Position numbers and translations under genes: made by a program. A DNA stretch of 64,000 bases from Gelatoporia subvermispora B (Eukaryota; Basidiomycota; Agaricomycetes; Polyporales; Gelatoporiaceae). Each line of letters starts with the position of its first letter. Position 1 is the first letter of the stretch. The notes under the pieces are model-generated. The model searched no databases. It saw nothing but the letters and a program-made list of their open reading frames with translations, and had not been told where the DNA came from. Below are positions 1 to 11,122 of this stretch, in pieces. The DNA lies in NCBI GenBank assembly GCA_000320605.2, contig KB445805.1, forward strand, positions 496,001 through 560,000. Direction: 5' to 3'.

Positions 1-2126
1 GCTGTGTCGGAAACGGTAAAGTCTACTTGTGCGGCATGCGGGGGGAGGGCCGCAGGGTCTCGACCGCGCTTGTGTGTAGCGACCGCGCGGATCTCGACAG
101 CATCCTGTGAGAGCAGTTGGGTGCCTGCTGGGCGCGTCGCATCGCCGGCGGGTGCAGCACATGCGCGTATCCCACGCAGGCATGCCAACTCGAGGCGGCG
201 AGAGGATGCGCGCAGACGTTTCGGTGCGACGGGCCTCACGGTGTGCCGCACATCCATTTCTGTGACGGTGTACGGTTTATATCAACACTGTGAGTGTTCC
301 CCGCGCCGGCGGGTGCGGGTACGTTCCTGCTCGAGATAACTTCGCTGGCAAGCCACTGAATGGGATCTCGCGCCACCGCCGCGCTGCCGTTCGCGCAGCG
401 TGTTACTGCTCAGCTGGTCTCTCAGGCCGGGCTCGTCTATGGTGCGCTATTCAGTGAATGCGCCCCGCATGACCCGGGCGGAGTAGCTGAGCTGGAACTT
501 GTGCGACTGGACCCTGCCTGCTCGATGTAGCTCCTGAGGCAACCGGAGGTGGGTTGCACCACCATCACGTCTAGGCTTCATCTGCCCGCCCGAACCAAAC
601 TCTAAACCATGTATGGCGGGATACTTCTTCTGGATGCGCAGACCTTCCTAAAATTGCTACGTCAAGGTCATGAGAGCCTCAGAACAGAGCTCTGGAAGCT
701 GCTCGAGCTCGTCCGACGCGTATTTCGCCGCGCCACGGCACCTGGCAGTGCGACCCTGCCTTCTAAGTGTTCCAGCATCTCTGCGCGCAATTTGAGCGTA
801 TCGCTGCTACTCGCGCTGCTGCACGCAGCGCGGGCGGCAGGTTGAATAGTGTAGCGTAATTGCCACGACTTGGCGGAGTAAAGTAGTCTGACAGGCATGC
901 ACGCTGTCTCGGCGGTGTAAACGGGGGCGGCTGGCCCGCCCGAGCAGATCGTACTGGATTGGAATGTGCTCTACGTGTTGCTAATTACATCTCCATCTGC
1001 GCACCAACCCCGCTCTGTCGGGAGAGGGTACTCTTGGCGGTCCGACGTTGGGCAGCGATTCAATGTGGCTCGCGAGACGTCGAAAAGGGCAGGAGGGTGA
1101 TGAATATACATAGAATGAATGGCCTCTGTGATGCGTCACATCGATTGGGGCTCGAAAGGCGATGGCGGCGCGATATACGATGAGAGTTGAGACTGGATCT
1201 GGATCTAACTTGTGTGCACGGGATCAAATGGGGTTGCCAGCTGGATCTGGGTGAGTGGCACGTTCGATCGAGCGCAACCGCGCCCAAACGGGACTCGACG
1301 CGATGATCGCTGAGGTAAATTACACCTTGACTTGCGCTTTCATGATCTCCTTTGCTCGCACGATCTCTGGCGACGACATACGGCAGCCGGAACAATGAGA
1401 GCACTCGGGGAGTGTCTTCTAGGTCTCCCGCGAAAGTTTATGCGACAGAGAAACGAGGCAGAAGCGTCTTCCCAGGTGCAGACTGGGGCGGCTTCCCTGA
1501 TCGTCTGACAAAAAAGCATTTGCGAAGAGGCTGCTGACAAATCGATTCGCGAGGAAACGGGTTGCGACGGCTCACAGACGGGACCCTCGTGCAGCGATGG
1601 GAAACGCAGGAGCTAGCCTGAAAAGACACATGCGAGAACCGGGGCCCGGGGGAGTGGGATGACTGACGATGAGGGTGAGTTCTGCAGAAGCGTGTGCTGG
1701 GAGAAAAGGCGGCCCAGGGAGGGTCAGTTGCTACCGTGCAGGTTACGAACCTGGCAAAGAGGGCAAGGCTTCCTGGCGAGCTGTGGAGTGGAGATTCCAT
1801 GCAGTGCAGAGCGCGCGCGTGCATACTCGCGCCTGGGCGTGCCAACGCCGCCACGACAATGCCTGGCAATGCATGCGAGGCCAATGGCGGGGCAGGGACG
1901 ATCCAGGCACTGGGTGGCTCTGGGTGGTGCGATTTCTGCACTATTCAAAGCGAGGTGTCATCGAGATTAGATTCAGTACTGTATCCGTCCTGTCGGGCAG
2001 CCGATGTTAACCTTCCGCAGGGTCCCAGAACGTCGCTGCCAATTGCTGCCTCCTTTGCCATAATACCCCCCTTCTCTGATGAATCAGTTTCACGCTTGTT
2101 TCTGAGCCGATCCCGGCGCGTGCTCG
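1..2126. other. Left-edge region without a supported gene
   Basis: Several overlapping short open frames exist on both strands, but none shows a recognisable domain, a consistent intron pattern or amino-acid composition unlike chance in GC-rich DNA. The final part (about 2040-2220) becomes AT- then pyrimidine-rich and is the promoter of the WOPR gene that follows. Confidence 0.5.
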
Positions 2127-2222
2127 TATATATTCACTCCCTCCCTCCTTCTGATCTCCCTTCTCGTCCCCTCCCCTCCCCTACCCCCCATCATCCCTAT
2201 CCTCCCTGCCCGTCCTGGCGCC
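2127..2222 (+). promoter_or_regulatory. TATA element and CT-rich leader of the first WOPR gene
   Basis: A TATATATT element at 2127-2134 lies 96 nt before the ATG. It is followed by an almost pure pyrimidine tract (about 2135-2215), a common arrangement at well-transcribed fungal genes, where initiation usually falls in or after the CT block. The paralogue at 14756 has a similar TATA plus pyrimidine leader. Confidence 0.5.
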
Positions 2223-3810
2223 ATGCAGAAGCCCACCCTCTCCGACATCTTCATTCGGACGATTGAGGATGCGCACAAACTGTTCTACGCTGTTGAGCTT
2301 GGTCAGCTGCCCAAGATCGAGAAGCGCCTGAACGCCCAAGAACGGGCAGCGCTTCGCCCAGGAGACGCATTCGTGTGGGAGGAAAAAGCCCCGAGCACCG
2401 ATGCCTTTAACGTCAGCATCGAGCGGTTCACCGAGGGTCTCTCCTGGACGCCCTCGCGTGTGCGAGACGTGAGTCGCTCGTTATTATCTCCTGCTCGGCT
2501 GTGTGTGAGCTGACTCCAGGTCTAGCCTTTCCTCATCTATTATGAGTGCCCGAAGAAGCAGAAGGGTCGCCGCGCCCAGAAAGCACGGTACGTCATACTG
2601 CCCATTTGCGTCGTGCCGCACCACTCAGACGGCTCCGCAGTTCGCTCGAAGACCAGGTCGTACGCGCGGGCGAAAGTGACAAGTTCATCAAACTGACTTA
2701 CTCAGCTTATCACGAAGTTCCCGCGGACGCTTCCAGCACCGACGATCCCAGTGACAAGCCCAAAAAGCCGCGCAAATGGCATTTGAGTACGTCCGGACAT
2801 TGCGCGAACCTTGTTTCCCCCGAGTTAAACGCCACCTGACAGATGCGTATTTCACAAAGTTGACAGAAGGCCAGCTGCGGACAATGGACGACATACCATC
2901 GCTAAGAGACTTAGTGGTTCCCGATGGGACCTTCCGCAGTGCGAGAACAAGCAAGAATGGCAAGAAAGGTGACCCCAGCAAACCTGTAGGCAGTGGAGTC
3001 AAACGAACGTTTGCTCCATTCCCTTCGCAGTATTCTGCTCGTCGATTACTATCAGCGGAAGAGCGCCCTGCAGCTTCCCATCCGCCAGTTCCTATCACCT
3101 CTTCTACTTCCCAGCTGAGTAGTGCCCCGACCCAGAGCTCCCTTTCTACGGAGACCATCCCTGTTCCTGAGCCCTCAACTGCCTCCGATACCCTATCTCC
3201 CGTATCAGATGTCCCTCCATCGGTGAGTTGGTGCTGCCCAATGTCTGCATATCGTCCCTCATACATGGGGGCGCCATAGCGACAACGAAGCTACACGCTC
3301 TCACACGCCTTGACCGAGACGAGCTTCCCGGGGCCAGATTCCGGCGAACCAGGGCCCTCGCACCCGTTCGCACTGGACCTCTCGATGCCCTTTCCGACAC
3401 CGAAGGGCTACTCGGGTGCGGGCGCCGCGCACGCATCGCCGCCGCCCTGCCGCATCTCGCTCTCCCCCTCGCTCTCCGAGCGCTCCCACGGCTCCTGGCA
3501 GTCGCACTCGCATTCACACTCTCCGCTCATCGCGCCATACCACCTTGCCGGCTCGCCCGCGCCCTCGTGTGCGTCCGCATCCTCGCTGAGTGGGTCCATG
3601 ATGGACGCTGTCCCATTGCTTGAGGACGGCTCCCCGTACCAGCCCGCCCCATTCCCTGGGCTGGCCGACTCGACGCCCCGCCACCGCCATAGCACCGGCC
3701 AGTGCCGCGTCGACCTCGCGCCCCTCCGCTCGCTCGCGCGGAACCACCCTTACCGGCGCTGCCCGGCGGACGACAGGGCCCTGCGGCTGCTCGGTCCCGG
3801 CGCGCGTTGA
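2223..3810 (+). CDS. Gti1/Pac2 (WOPR) family transcriptional regulator, long paralogue
   Basis: Predicted exons 2223-2468, 2526-2587, 2641-2786, 2843-3222 and 3280-3810 sum to 455 codons (454 aa). The N-terminal half is a WOPR DNA-binding domain in its usual two blocks: block one at about residues 8-82 (including FTEGLSWTPSRVRD) and block two about 110-170 with IKLTYS and the KWHLNAYFT signature created exactly at the third splice junction. The family includes Gti1, Pac2, Wor1 and Ryp1, nuclear regulators of gluconate uptake, mating, morphological switching and virulence. The C-terminal half is Ser/Pro/His-rich and of low complexity, as usual for these proteins. The start is the first ATG after a TATA box and CT-rich leader. 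The last exon is the least certain because its sequence is compositionally simple; its frame and stop agree with the rest. A shorter paralogue lies at 14756. Confidence 0.9.
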
Positions 3811-6056
3811 CAGCTCCACCCTCCGCCGCGCACGACGAGACGCGCTAACACACGATGACACCTGACGTCGCCCCGCCCTAAGGCTGGGCCCTGGAAACCG
3901 CCCCAATACCCACACCATCTATGGCACCTCTTCGCAAGCGCATTGTACATTTATTAGGATTAATCTCGGCCAAGCACCTGATGGCGCGCTCTTGATGGAA
4001 CGAACGTGTATATTGCGGTGCGGCGCAGCGCGGGATCGCGCCGCTCGCTGACACCTCGCAGTACTGGCCCGTCGGCCGTACGGACTAGGATCACGCTGAT
4101 GGAATGTTGTATACTTAGGATGCCGCCACGCGGGTCGCCTACACTATAGCACTATGCGGTATGAATTACATATCGGATGTAGGCCTGCATCGCTCTATAA
4201 TTCGATGTATTCTAGTGCGCTTCGCGCGTGAAGGCGATGAGAGCGAATGTGGTTTCTATCGTTCCGACGCGAATGACCGCGGTCTCCGGGTGCGGACCCA
4301 CACCCGGATCTCGGCCGCATCTTCGAAATCGACGTCGGGATCGTGCTCGCGACGCCCTGCGAGTTGCTTTGACTGGCGAACTACCCGACGGGGGCAATAA
4401 TGAATTGATCACTGCGTCATTTGCGTAAAGAGCTGTGCTTGCGCACTCGGCTTGTGCACATTGAGGGTCGTGATATTATGTACGAGTCGGCCATCGAGGG
4501 ACCCTCTCACCGCGGTCTTTGCTCTCTGCGAAATGTGGTTAGTCACCGCCGACGATGTTCGACTTCGAGATGAATTAGTAGATTCACGAGAGACGCCGTT
4601 GCGGAGGAATTTCGGGCAGTAAGATAAAGTTATCGACCACTAAAATAAGCCGATAGTTGACTTGCGGGGTTGAACTCCACACCATACTTCCTGCTCTCGA
4701 GTCTCATGATCTCCCTGTCAGTCTCTGGTACTCCTTTCCCCTAGTTCTAAGCGTCTGGATCTATTAAGGGATGTGATATAGGAGCTCTCCATAATGGAAT
4801 TTGGCTTTCCCTCTGTTAATATACGGGCCTTCTGGCGTCATTTAGACTGACGGTCGCAGCGGGAGTGATGGACTTCCTTCACAGGTGTGAGTACTCAAAC
4901 ATGCTCAACTTCCCCCGTTATATTGAGTTGCCTGCAGATGGTTCCGATCCTCCGAGTCTGGAGTCGTCTGCGCAGGATCATGCGACCACACACGTCGTCT
5001 AAGCATCGCCGAACGCTCAGGGCCCTCGTCTCGAAGCCTCGTCCATGCACCGTGCCAGCGCGAGCCAAAAGGAGCACCGGGCCCGCGCTGCCTTGCTTCG
5101 TAGTTCTGCAAACCGGAGCGCCAGCGCGGTCGATCCGCCTTCATCTGTGCCACCATCGACGCCGACCTTCATTGCGGACCCCGGGCCTGTTATCCTGGCG
5201 CGCTCTGCACTTGTTCCTGTGCAACGCCGCAGTTATGTTGTTGGAATCTGTGCGATCTATCAATCCAACGCCCAGCGGTGCAAATGGCCTCCGTCGTCTA
5301 TCTACAAGGAAGTGTCAGGAAGTAGGTTCCGGGGAGAAGGTTCAATTGGACGTTGCGCGGCTCGGCAGCATGGGGGTGGAGCTCTCATTCCGGGCCTAGG
5401 TTCTTTGGTGGATGGTAGATGAGTAGGCAGATAGATGGATAGATGGTATCGATATGATGTGAGTAGTTGCGTGCGTGCAGATGGATGGGCTGAGGCGTTC
5501 TGGGGCAGGTCTTGAGTGGAGCGTGTTGACGTACCGACGTACCGACATAGCATCCAAGCAAGGTCTAGCGGCTTACTCAGTGCCTGTCCAGGGGAAGATG
5601 CTTTGATACTTCCGAGCAGGGCAAGGCGGTTGCGTATACGCGCTTGGGCGGTGCCGTCAAACCTAGTGCACCGGCTTTGGGCCTTGGCACAGTTCTTTTG
5701 TTTGCTTGTCCCTGTCCACGTCAGCAGAGCCTAGCATTGAGAGAAACCAATAATGGCTTGGTTTTAGAGGGTCATCTTGAGGAGTCTGCAATGCAGTCCG
5801 CGTGCCGGTAGAAAGTAGAGAGCTGTAATTCCGTGTAGATCCTCGCAGATCTTGTGCAGTCCCTGCGATGCCGTCAAAGCCTAGTAGTACAACCGAATGA
5901 CATGCTCGGTCTTTTTACGACGTATGACGATGTGCCACGACGACGATACGCCTCGTGAGTCGTCGGAGACAATTCGTGGGGAGGATGAGGAGAGTGATCA
6001 CGAATTTCATGCCATCGCGGACGGTCGAGTCAAAGCGACCGAACTGAACGTCTTGC
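3811..6056. other. Intergenic, 2.2 kb, no supported gene
   Basis: The first part is the likely 3' flank of the WOPR gene. Open frames around 4161-4430 and 4887-5422 overlap on both strands, lack any recognisable motif and cannot be joined into a credible spliced gene. A short GATA/GATAGAT-like stretch occurs near 5420-5460. The last part, up to about 6050, is the promoter region of CysRS. Confidence 0.5.
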
Positions 6057-6176
6057 ATGCTGCACTGCAGCATCTATCTACCTCGCCTCTACAACCGATC
6101 TCTGGGCTCGTCTCTCTTGCTTAGAAGGGTCGTCCTATCGTCAGCTTTCACCCCAGCAAAGCGTACCGTGAAATCT
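6057..6176 (+). other. Possible mitochondrial presequence: in-frame N-terminal extension of CysRS
   Basis: An ATG at 6057 opens a 40-codon stretch that reads without a stop into the CysRS ATG at 6177. The encoded segment has no Asp or Glu, seven Arg/Lys, and many Ser, Leu and Val, which is the composition of a mitochondrial matrix-targeting sequence. Yeast and many other fungi make cytosolic and mitochondrial CysRS from one gene by alternative starts. Use of this ATG is inferred, not shown. Confidence 0.55.
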
Positions 6177-9136
6177 ATGGCCGCCCAGCCAACCTGGTCA
6201 CCTCCAGCGCGCAAGGCCGAGGAGCCTGTCCTCAAAGTCTACAACTCGCTCACTCGAACCAAAGTCTGTTCTACTTTGAACCCGCTCCTGTTCTTTGGCT
6301 GAGAGGTGCTGCCAGACGGAATTTGTCGCGAGTGATGGCAGGCATGTCAAGTGGTACAACTGCGGGCCTACAGTCTACGATGCGTCGCACATGGGGCACG
6401 CCAGGTGTGCATCCTCGCCCCTACCATGTGTTCTTAAGCTCATGTCGTTTAGGAACTACGTGACCCAGGATGTCCTTCGACGTATCATGACGGATTACTT
6501 CGGCTATGACGTCCACTTTGTCATGAATATCACCGACATTGACGACAAAGTGAGAATCTGAGTTGAAATTGAGGGCGTCCGGCTCATTCTGTACCAGATT
6601 ATCTTGCGAGCCCGTCAAACACATCTAGTGGAGAAGTTCCGCTCAGAGTCAACATCACTATCGCAGAAATTGCTCGACGATGTGATCGCTGCGTGGGCTG
6701 CATACGTTAGCTCAAAACTCAGTAAGGGACTCCCCGAGACAGAGAGACCCGGCAAAGGAAAGGAGAGGGAGATCTTCCCGCAGCTGTCTGCACGGTTCCA
6801 GGACAAAGAGTGGAGGCTGGAAGGCTTGAAACGAGATGAAAAGTTTGAGATGCACTTCAATGCTACCGTACGCCTCCATGATCTCTTCCCAATTCAAACT
6901 CCTTAACGTTACCCCAGAATGCGTCCTACGCCGCTATTCTAGCAGCAGAAGAATCACTGAAGACCGGGCAGACCGGGCAAGAAGCTGCACACAAGCTTAT
7001 CGAGAGCTCTCACGACGTACTGGCTGCCTGGCTGGACAAACAGGTACGCCCACTGGCACACCTCGCTTGCCATGGTCTCATCGCTCCGCAGTACGGCAGC
7101 ACTGTCACGGACCATTCCATCTTCCGTTCCCTAGCAGCTTACTGGGAAGGGCAATTCTTCGAGGACATGCGGCGGCTTCGTGTGCGCGACCCTGATACCC
7201 TGACGCGGGTGACTGAATATGTGCCGGAGATTGTCTCCTTCGTGGAAGGCATCGTCAAGAACGGATACGGATACGCAGTCGACGGCAGCGTGTACTTCGA
7301 TACACGCACATTCGACAAGGCAGACGACCACACCTACGCCAAATTGGAGCCGTGGAGCAAGTCCAACACCGAGTTGCTGGAAGAGGGTGAAGGTGCGTGC
7401 GCGCGTGCACCTGCTTTTGTCGGCGACTGAAGTGCACTGGAAATCAGGTGCTCTCTCTAACGCGACTGGACGACGTTCCCCGGCGGACTTCGCCCTATGG
7501 AAGGCATCGAAGCCGGGCGAGCCGTCTTGGCCTTCCCCGTGGGGCCCCGGACGTCCTGGATGGCACATCGAGTGCTCTGTGATGGCTTCCGCTGTCTTCG
7601 GAGACAATATGGACATACATTCTGGTGGCATAGATCTTGCATTCCCGCATCATGACAATGAGATGGCGCAGTCCGAGGCAAGTGATTCACAGGTATGCTG
7701 TATATCTCGAGCGCGCTGACCATCAGTGCGGACAGGCATATCACAACTGCCCCGCATGGGTGAACTACTTCATTCACACCGGTCATCTCCACATCGAGGG
7801 TCTCAAGATGAGCAAGTCGCTCAAGAACTTCATCACAATTGATGTGAGGCAGCTCTGACGTGTTCGCAAGCGGCGTTTCCAGAGAAAGCTTACTTTGCCC
7901 AGGAAATTCTCCAAAGATACACTGCACGGCAGCTGCGCCTCGCATTCTTGACGCAATTATGGAACGCGAAGGTCGACTTCTCAGAAGCGCTGATGACAAG
8001 CGAAGTTCGTGGAATAGAGGCAGCATTCAATGTATGCCAATTAATCCTGCGAATTACTCAAACATCTCACTCGGCCGCTTGCTAGAACTTCTTCACATTG
8101 GTGAAGGCTCTTGTTAGCCAAGATCAAGCCGAGGGCCCCAAGCTCGACGGCCGCAATAGATTCCAGGAGCCGGAACGGGAGCTCACCGATGCGTATGTCA
8201 CGCATCATGTGTTTTCAATTGCTTTCTCAATCATGCTGTTAGCCTTCACAATGCCCAGGCGGCCTTCCGCGCAGCCCTGTGCGACTCGTTTAACACCCCG
8301 CAAGCGCTTGACGTTCTCCGCGACCTGGTCTCGCGTACGAACGTCTACATTAACTCGCGCGGCGCTAACCTCGACGTGAGCGTCGTTGAGCGGATCGCGC
8401 GCTGGGTGGGCAACATGCTGCGCGTGTTTGGCCTGGGCGAGGGCGAGACCGATGAGATTGGTTGGGGCCAAGAACGGGACGCGGGAGAAGGCGCTGTCAA
8501 CGTGGGTGCTTCGGATGCAGCCTTGCGCCTTGCTTGCTGATATGCTGTGACAGCGCGAAGAGATCTTGATACCTTACCTCCGCACTCTCTCCTCTTTCCG
8601 CGACGGCGTGCGCAAGCTCGCTATCGCAGGTGGGGACCGCGCCAACAAAGACATCTTGGCGCTATCCGACAAGCTCCGTGATGTAGACCTCGTCCCCTTA
8701 GGCGTCGCTTTGGACGACCAAGAAGGTATGCACTAAAGCTGTGCTCACGGCCGCGTCTGACGTCCTACTTGTGTAATACTCAGATGGCAAGGCACTCGTT
8801 AAACTCGTGCCCCCTGCGGAGCTTATCAAGGCGCGCGAGGAGAAACGTGCCCAGGCGGAGGCTAAGGCCGCAAAGAAAGCTGCTGCAGTAGAAGCAGAAC
8901 GACAGAAACGGCTGCAGAAGCTTGAGAAAGGGCGTGTTCCTCCGCAGGAAATGTTCAAACCCCCGAACGTGTCCGAAGGCACATATTCAAGTTGGGACGA
9001 GAACGGTCTGCCGCTTAAGGATGGCGAGGGCAAAGAGCTGAGCAAGAACCAGTCCAAGAAGGCGCAAAAGCAATGGGCAGATCAACAGAAACTGCATGAG
9101 GAATTCCTGCAATGGTGGAAGGCAGAGCAGAAATAG
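6177..9136 (+). CDS. Cysteinyl-tRNA synthetase
   Basis: Charges tRNA-Cys with cysteine. Thirteen predicted exons: 6177-6263, 6316-6404, 6453-6549, 6598-6867, 6918-7043, 7092-7392, 7448-7692, 7736-7843, 7903-8031, 8086-8192, 8243-8501, 8554-8725, 8784-9136; total 781 codons (780 aa), normal for eukaryotic CysRS. Class I signatures are present: YNCGPTVYD followed by the HIGH-type box HMGH (residues about 46-56), the zinc-site segment GWHIECS, the HHDNE motif and the KMSKS loop ([10 protein letters not shown]). An insertion rich in charged residues follows the Rossmann start, and the C-terminus carries the lysine-rich tail typical of fungal and animal enzymes. The first intron uses a weak gtctgt donor. 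Transcription converges on the reductase gene 136 bp downstream. An in-frame upstream ATG could add a mitochondrial presequence. Confidence 0.95.
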
Positions 9137-9272
9137 CCAGGGGTGGGGCCGTTATTAGCTGTCAGATAGTACATACCTGCTCTAACTGCTGTACGCATTT
9201 TGGCAACGAGGCGAGCTCACGCCAATAGACTCTTGACATCTTGAGCCGTCCACGCACCAGGGGTGGGGAAAA

Positions 9273-10018
9273 TCACCAGTCACATGAATTAACGACGAGG
9301 TTCGCGATCCGTTCCAACCCGATCTGATCCTCCTCGTCGAAGCCGGCTAGGGCAAGGCAGTCCAGATCCAAGACTCCCACTACGGTCTCCTGACCGCCGG
9401 ATGTAGCGATCAGGGGGCAGACAATCTCACTCTTCGTTTCTCCATCACAAGCGATGTGACCCGGGTAACGCTCCACATCGCGGACGAGAACGGTCTTGCG
9501 CTGGACGTATGCATCTGCGCACACGCCGCGAGCCTTTCCTGGAGCGACGTTGATCAGCTGGCATGCCGGCTTGCCGCAGAATGGGGCGAGGAGTAATCGA
9601 TGAGAATATATCGGGTCATCGGCGGACGACGTGGACAAGCGCGGTGTGGGGAAGAAAGGCGAATCGATGTAGAAGCCTGTTGCGAGTTGTGAGTGCGTGA
9701 GGTCGCTGAATAACATTGGAAACACTTGGTTTCACAATGCCCGGTAACAGTACATACCACACCAGTTCACCGCTCGGTCACCATCTCCGAAGTGCGGGGT
9801 GAAGGCCAGCAGGGCGTTGTAGATGAGTGACGATGCATTCGCAAGATTTGTCACCTGGATGAAGGCGATTTGAATATACGGATGTAAATTGTTTGCCAGT
9901 CCGAGCTTACCCAATGCCGCTGCCCCTCGAGCAGGCTGGCAAGCTGGTCATATACGTACTGCCAGAACTCCGCTTTACTGAGCCCCTGGGGAATGTACGC
10001 AGTGTCTGCGTGAGGCAT
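9273..10018 (-). CDS. Free methionine-(R)-sulfoxide reductase (GAF-domain fRMsr)
   Basis: Reduces free methionine-R-sulfoxide in the cytosol, with electrons from thioredoxin. Exons on the minus strand: 10018-9911, 9854-9758 and 9676-9273; 203 codons (202 aa), slightly longer than yeast and bacterial enzymes. One GAF domain fills residues about 45-200. The catalytic-type cysteines are all visible: GKPAC (C107), GVC (C121) and HIACD (C145), followed by SEIVCPL and a VVGVLDLD strand, the order seen in the characterised E. coli and yeast proteins. The start was chosen because the first exon then splices in frame and encodes the expected N-terminal helix. It is divergent from the glycolipid transfer protein gene, with 265 bp between start codons. 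Confidence 0.92.
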
Positions 10019-10283
10019 TTCTACTAGTTTGGGGGACCTTGCGAAGGATCTGAAGCAGTGTATCGTACACCCGGAGCCCTTTGTGACCCACGAGGATGCT
10101 AAGGTAATGCCAAGGAGTGTTGCAAAATCAGCACACACAGACGCCCATAGAACCCTGATGATCTCCATGATCGCATCTTATCTTATCTATAGTAATGTAC
10201 TTAGCCGGCGGTTGTCGTGGCAAGCCTCGAGAGCTTCCAGCACACCAGCTCCTTTCCCTCCTTCTCCCTTATCCTTTACGATC
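10019..10283. promoter_or_regulatory. Shared divergent promoter region, fRMsr / glycolipid transfer protein
   Basis: The 265 bp between two divergent start codons must hold the promoters of both genes. It contains an AT-rich stretch near 10170-10200 and a CT-rich leader (about 10245-10280) just before the glycolipid transfer protein ATG. No specific factor site was recognised. Confidence 0.5.
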
Positions 10284-11122
10284 ATGGCTCCTTATCTCGA
10301 GACTGTGAAGGTGGGAACACATACATGATATCTCTGACTCTTGAAATGACGAGATGTTCCGCAGTCGTTCGCAGATGTTCCCGTTACCGACGCTGGCGTC
10401 GACACCGTTGCATTCTTGCAGGCTGCGGAGGGTGTAGTCGGACTTTTTGGTACATTTATATTCCCAGACTAGCGGCGCGGCCGAACGCTGATGGATCCAA
10501 TGCTTAGATGTTCTCGGCTCGGCCGCTTTTGTTCCCGTCCAGACCGACCTGAAGGGGAACATCGCTGTGAGTCATCCAGGCAATCGTAACAAAAGTGCTG
10601 CTCATTCGTCTATCAGAAAGTTCGTGCCCGCTATGATGCCGCCCCGGAGAAGTCTGTGACTCTCGAACTGCTCGTGGAGAACGAGAAAGGCGAGAAGAAG
10701 CGCACTGCGACCGAGGGTCTCCTCTGGCTTCTTCGCGGCTTGTCCTTCACTTGCACCGCGCTTCAGAATGCCCAGGCCAACCCCGGCGAAGAGCTTTCTG
10801 TCGCGTTTTCGAAAGCGTACGACGTAACCCTGAAGAAGTTCCACAACTTCGTCGTTAAGGGCATCTTTGCTGTATGTCTTATTGTCTTGTGGTACCTCTG
10901 AGTCTGTTGAACATCGGCTGTGCTTGCGCTTAGGTTGCCATGAAGGCGTGCCCGTACCGTGCCGATTTCTACGCGAAGCTTGCCGCAGACCCGGCTGGAG
11001 GGCCCGCGGTCACAACCGAGAAGCTCAACGAGGAGCTGAACAAATGGTTGGCCGCGCTATCCGGCATCGTGCTTAGGTTAGAGACCTTTTACGAGAAGGG
11101 CGGCCATGGCAAGGGCTTCTGA
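10284..11122 (+). CDS. Glycolipid transfer protein (GLTP / HET-C2 type)
   Basis: Small soluble protein that carries glycosphingolipids between membranes. Exons 10284-10310, 10365-10449, 10508-10566, 10617-10871 and 10934-11122 give 205 codons (204 aa), the usual family length. The GLTP fold fills the whole protein. The sugar-recognition residues of the family are all in place: Asp51 and Asn55 in DLKGN, Trp94 in LLWLLRG and His133 in KFHNF. The all-helical fold, absence of a signal peptide and the C-terminal LETFYEK segment also fit. The fungal relative HET-C2 of Podospora takes part in heterokaryon incompatibility and spore formation; whether this copy does so is unknown. The first exon has only nine codons, but its junction restores the frame exactly. 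Confidence 0.93.

Noticed and set aside
4887..5422. 170-codon and 125-codon overlapping plus-strand frames
   Set aside because: Different frames, no motif and no intron structure; neither is better than chance.
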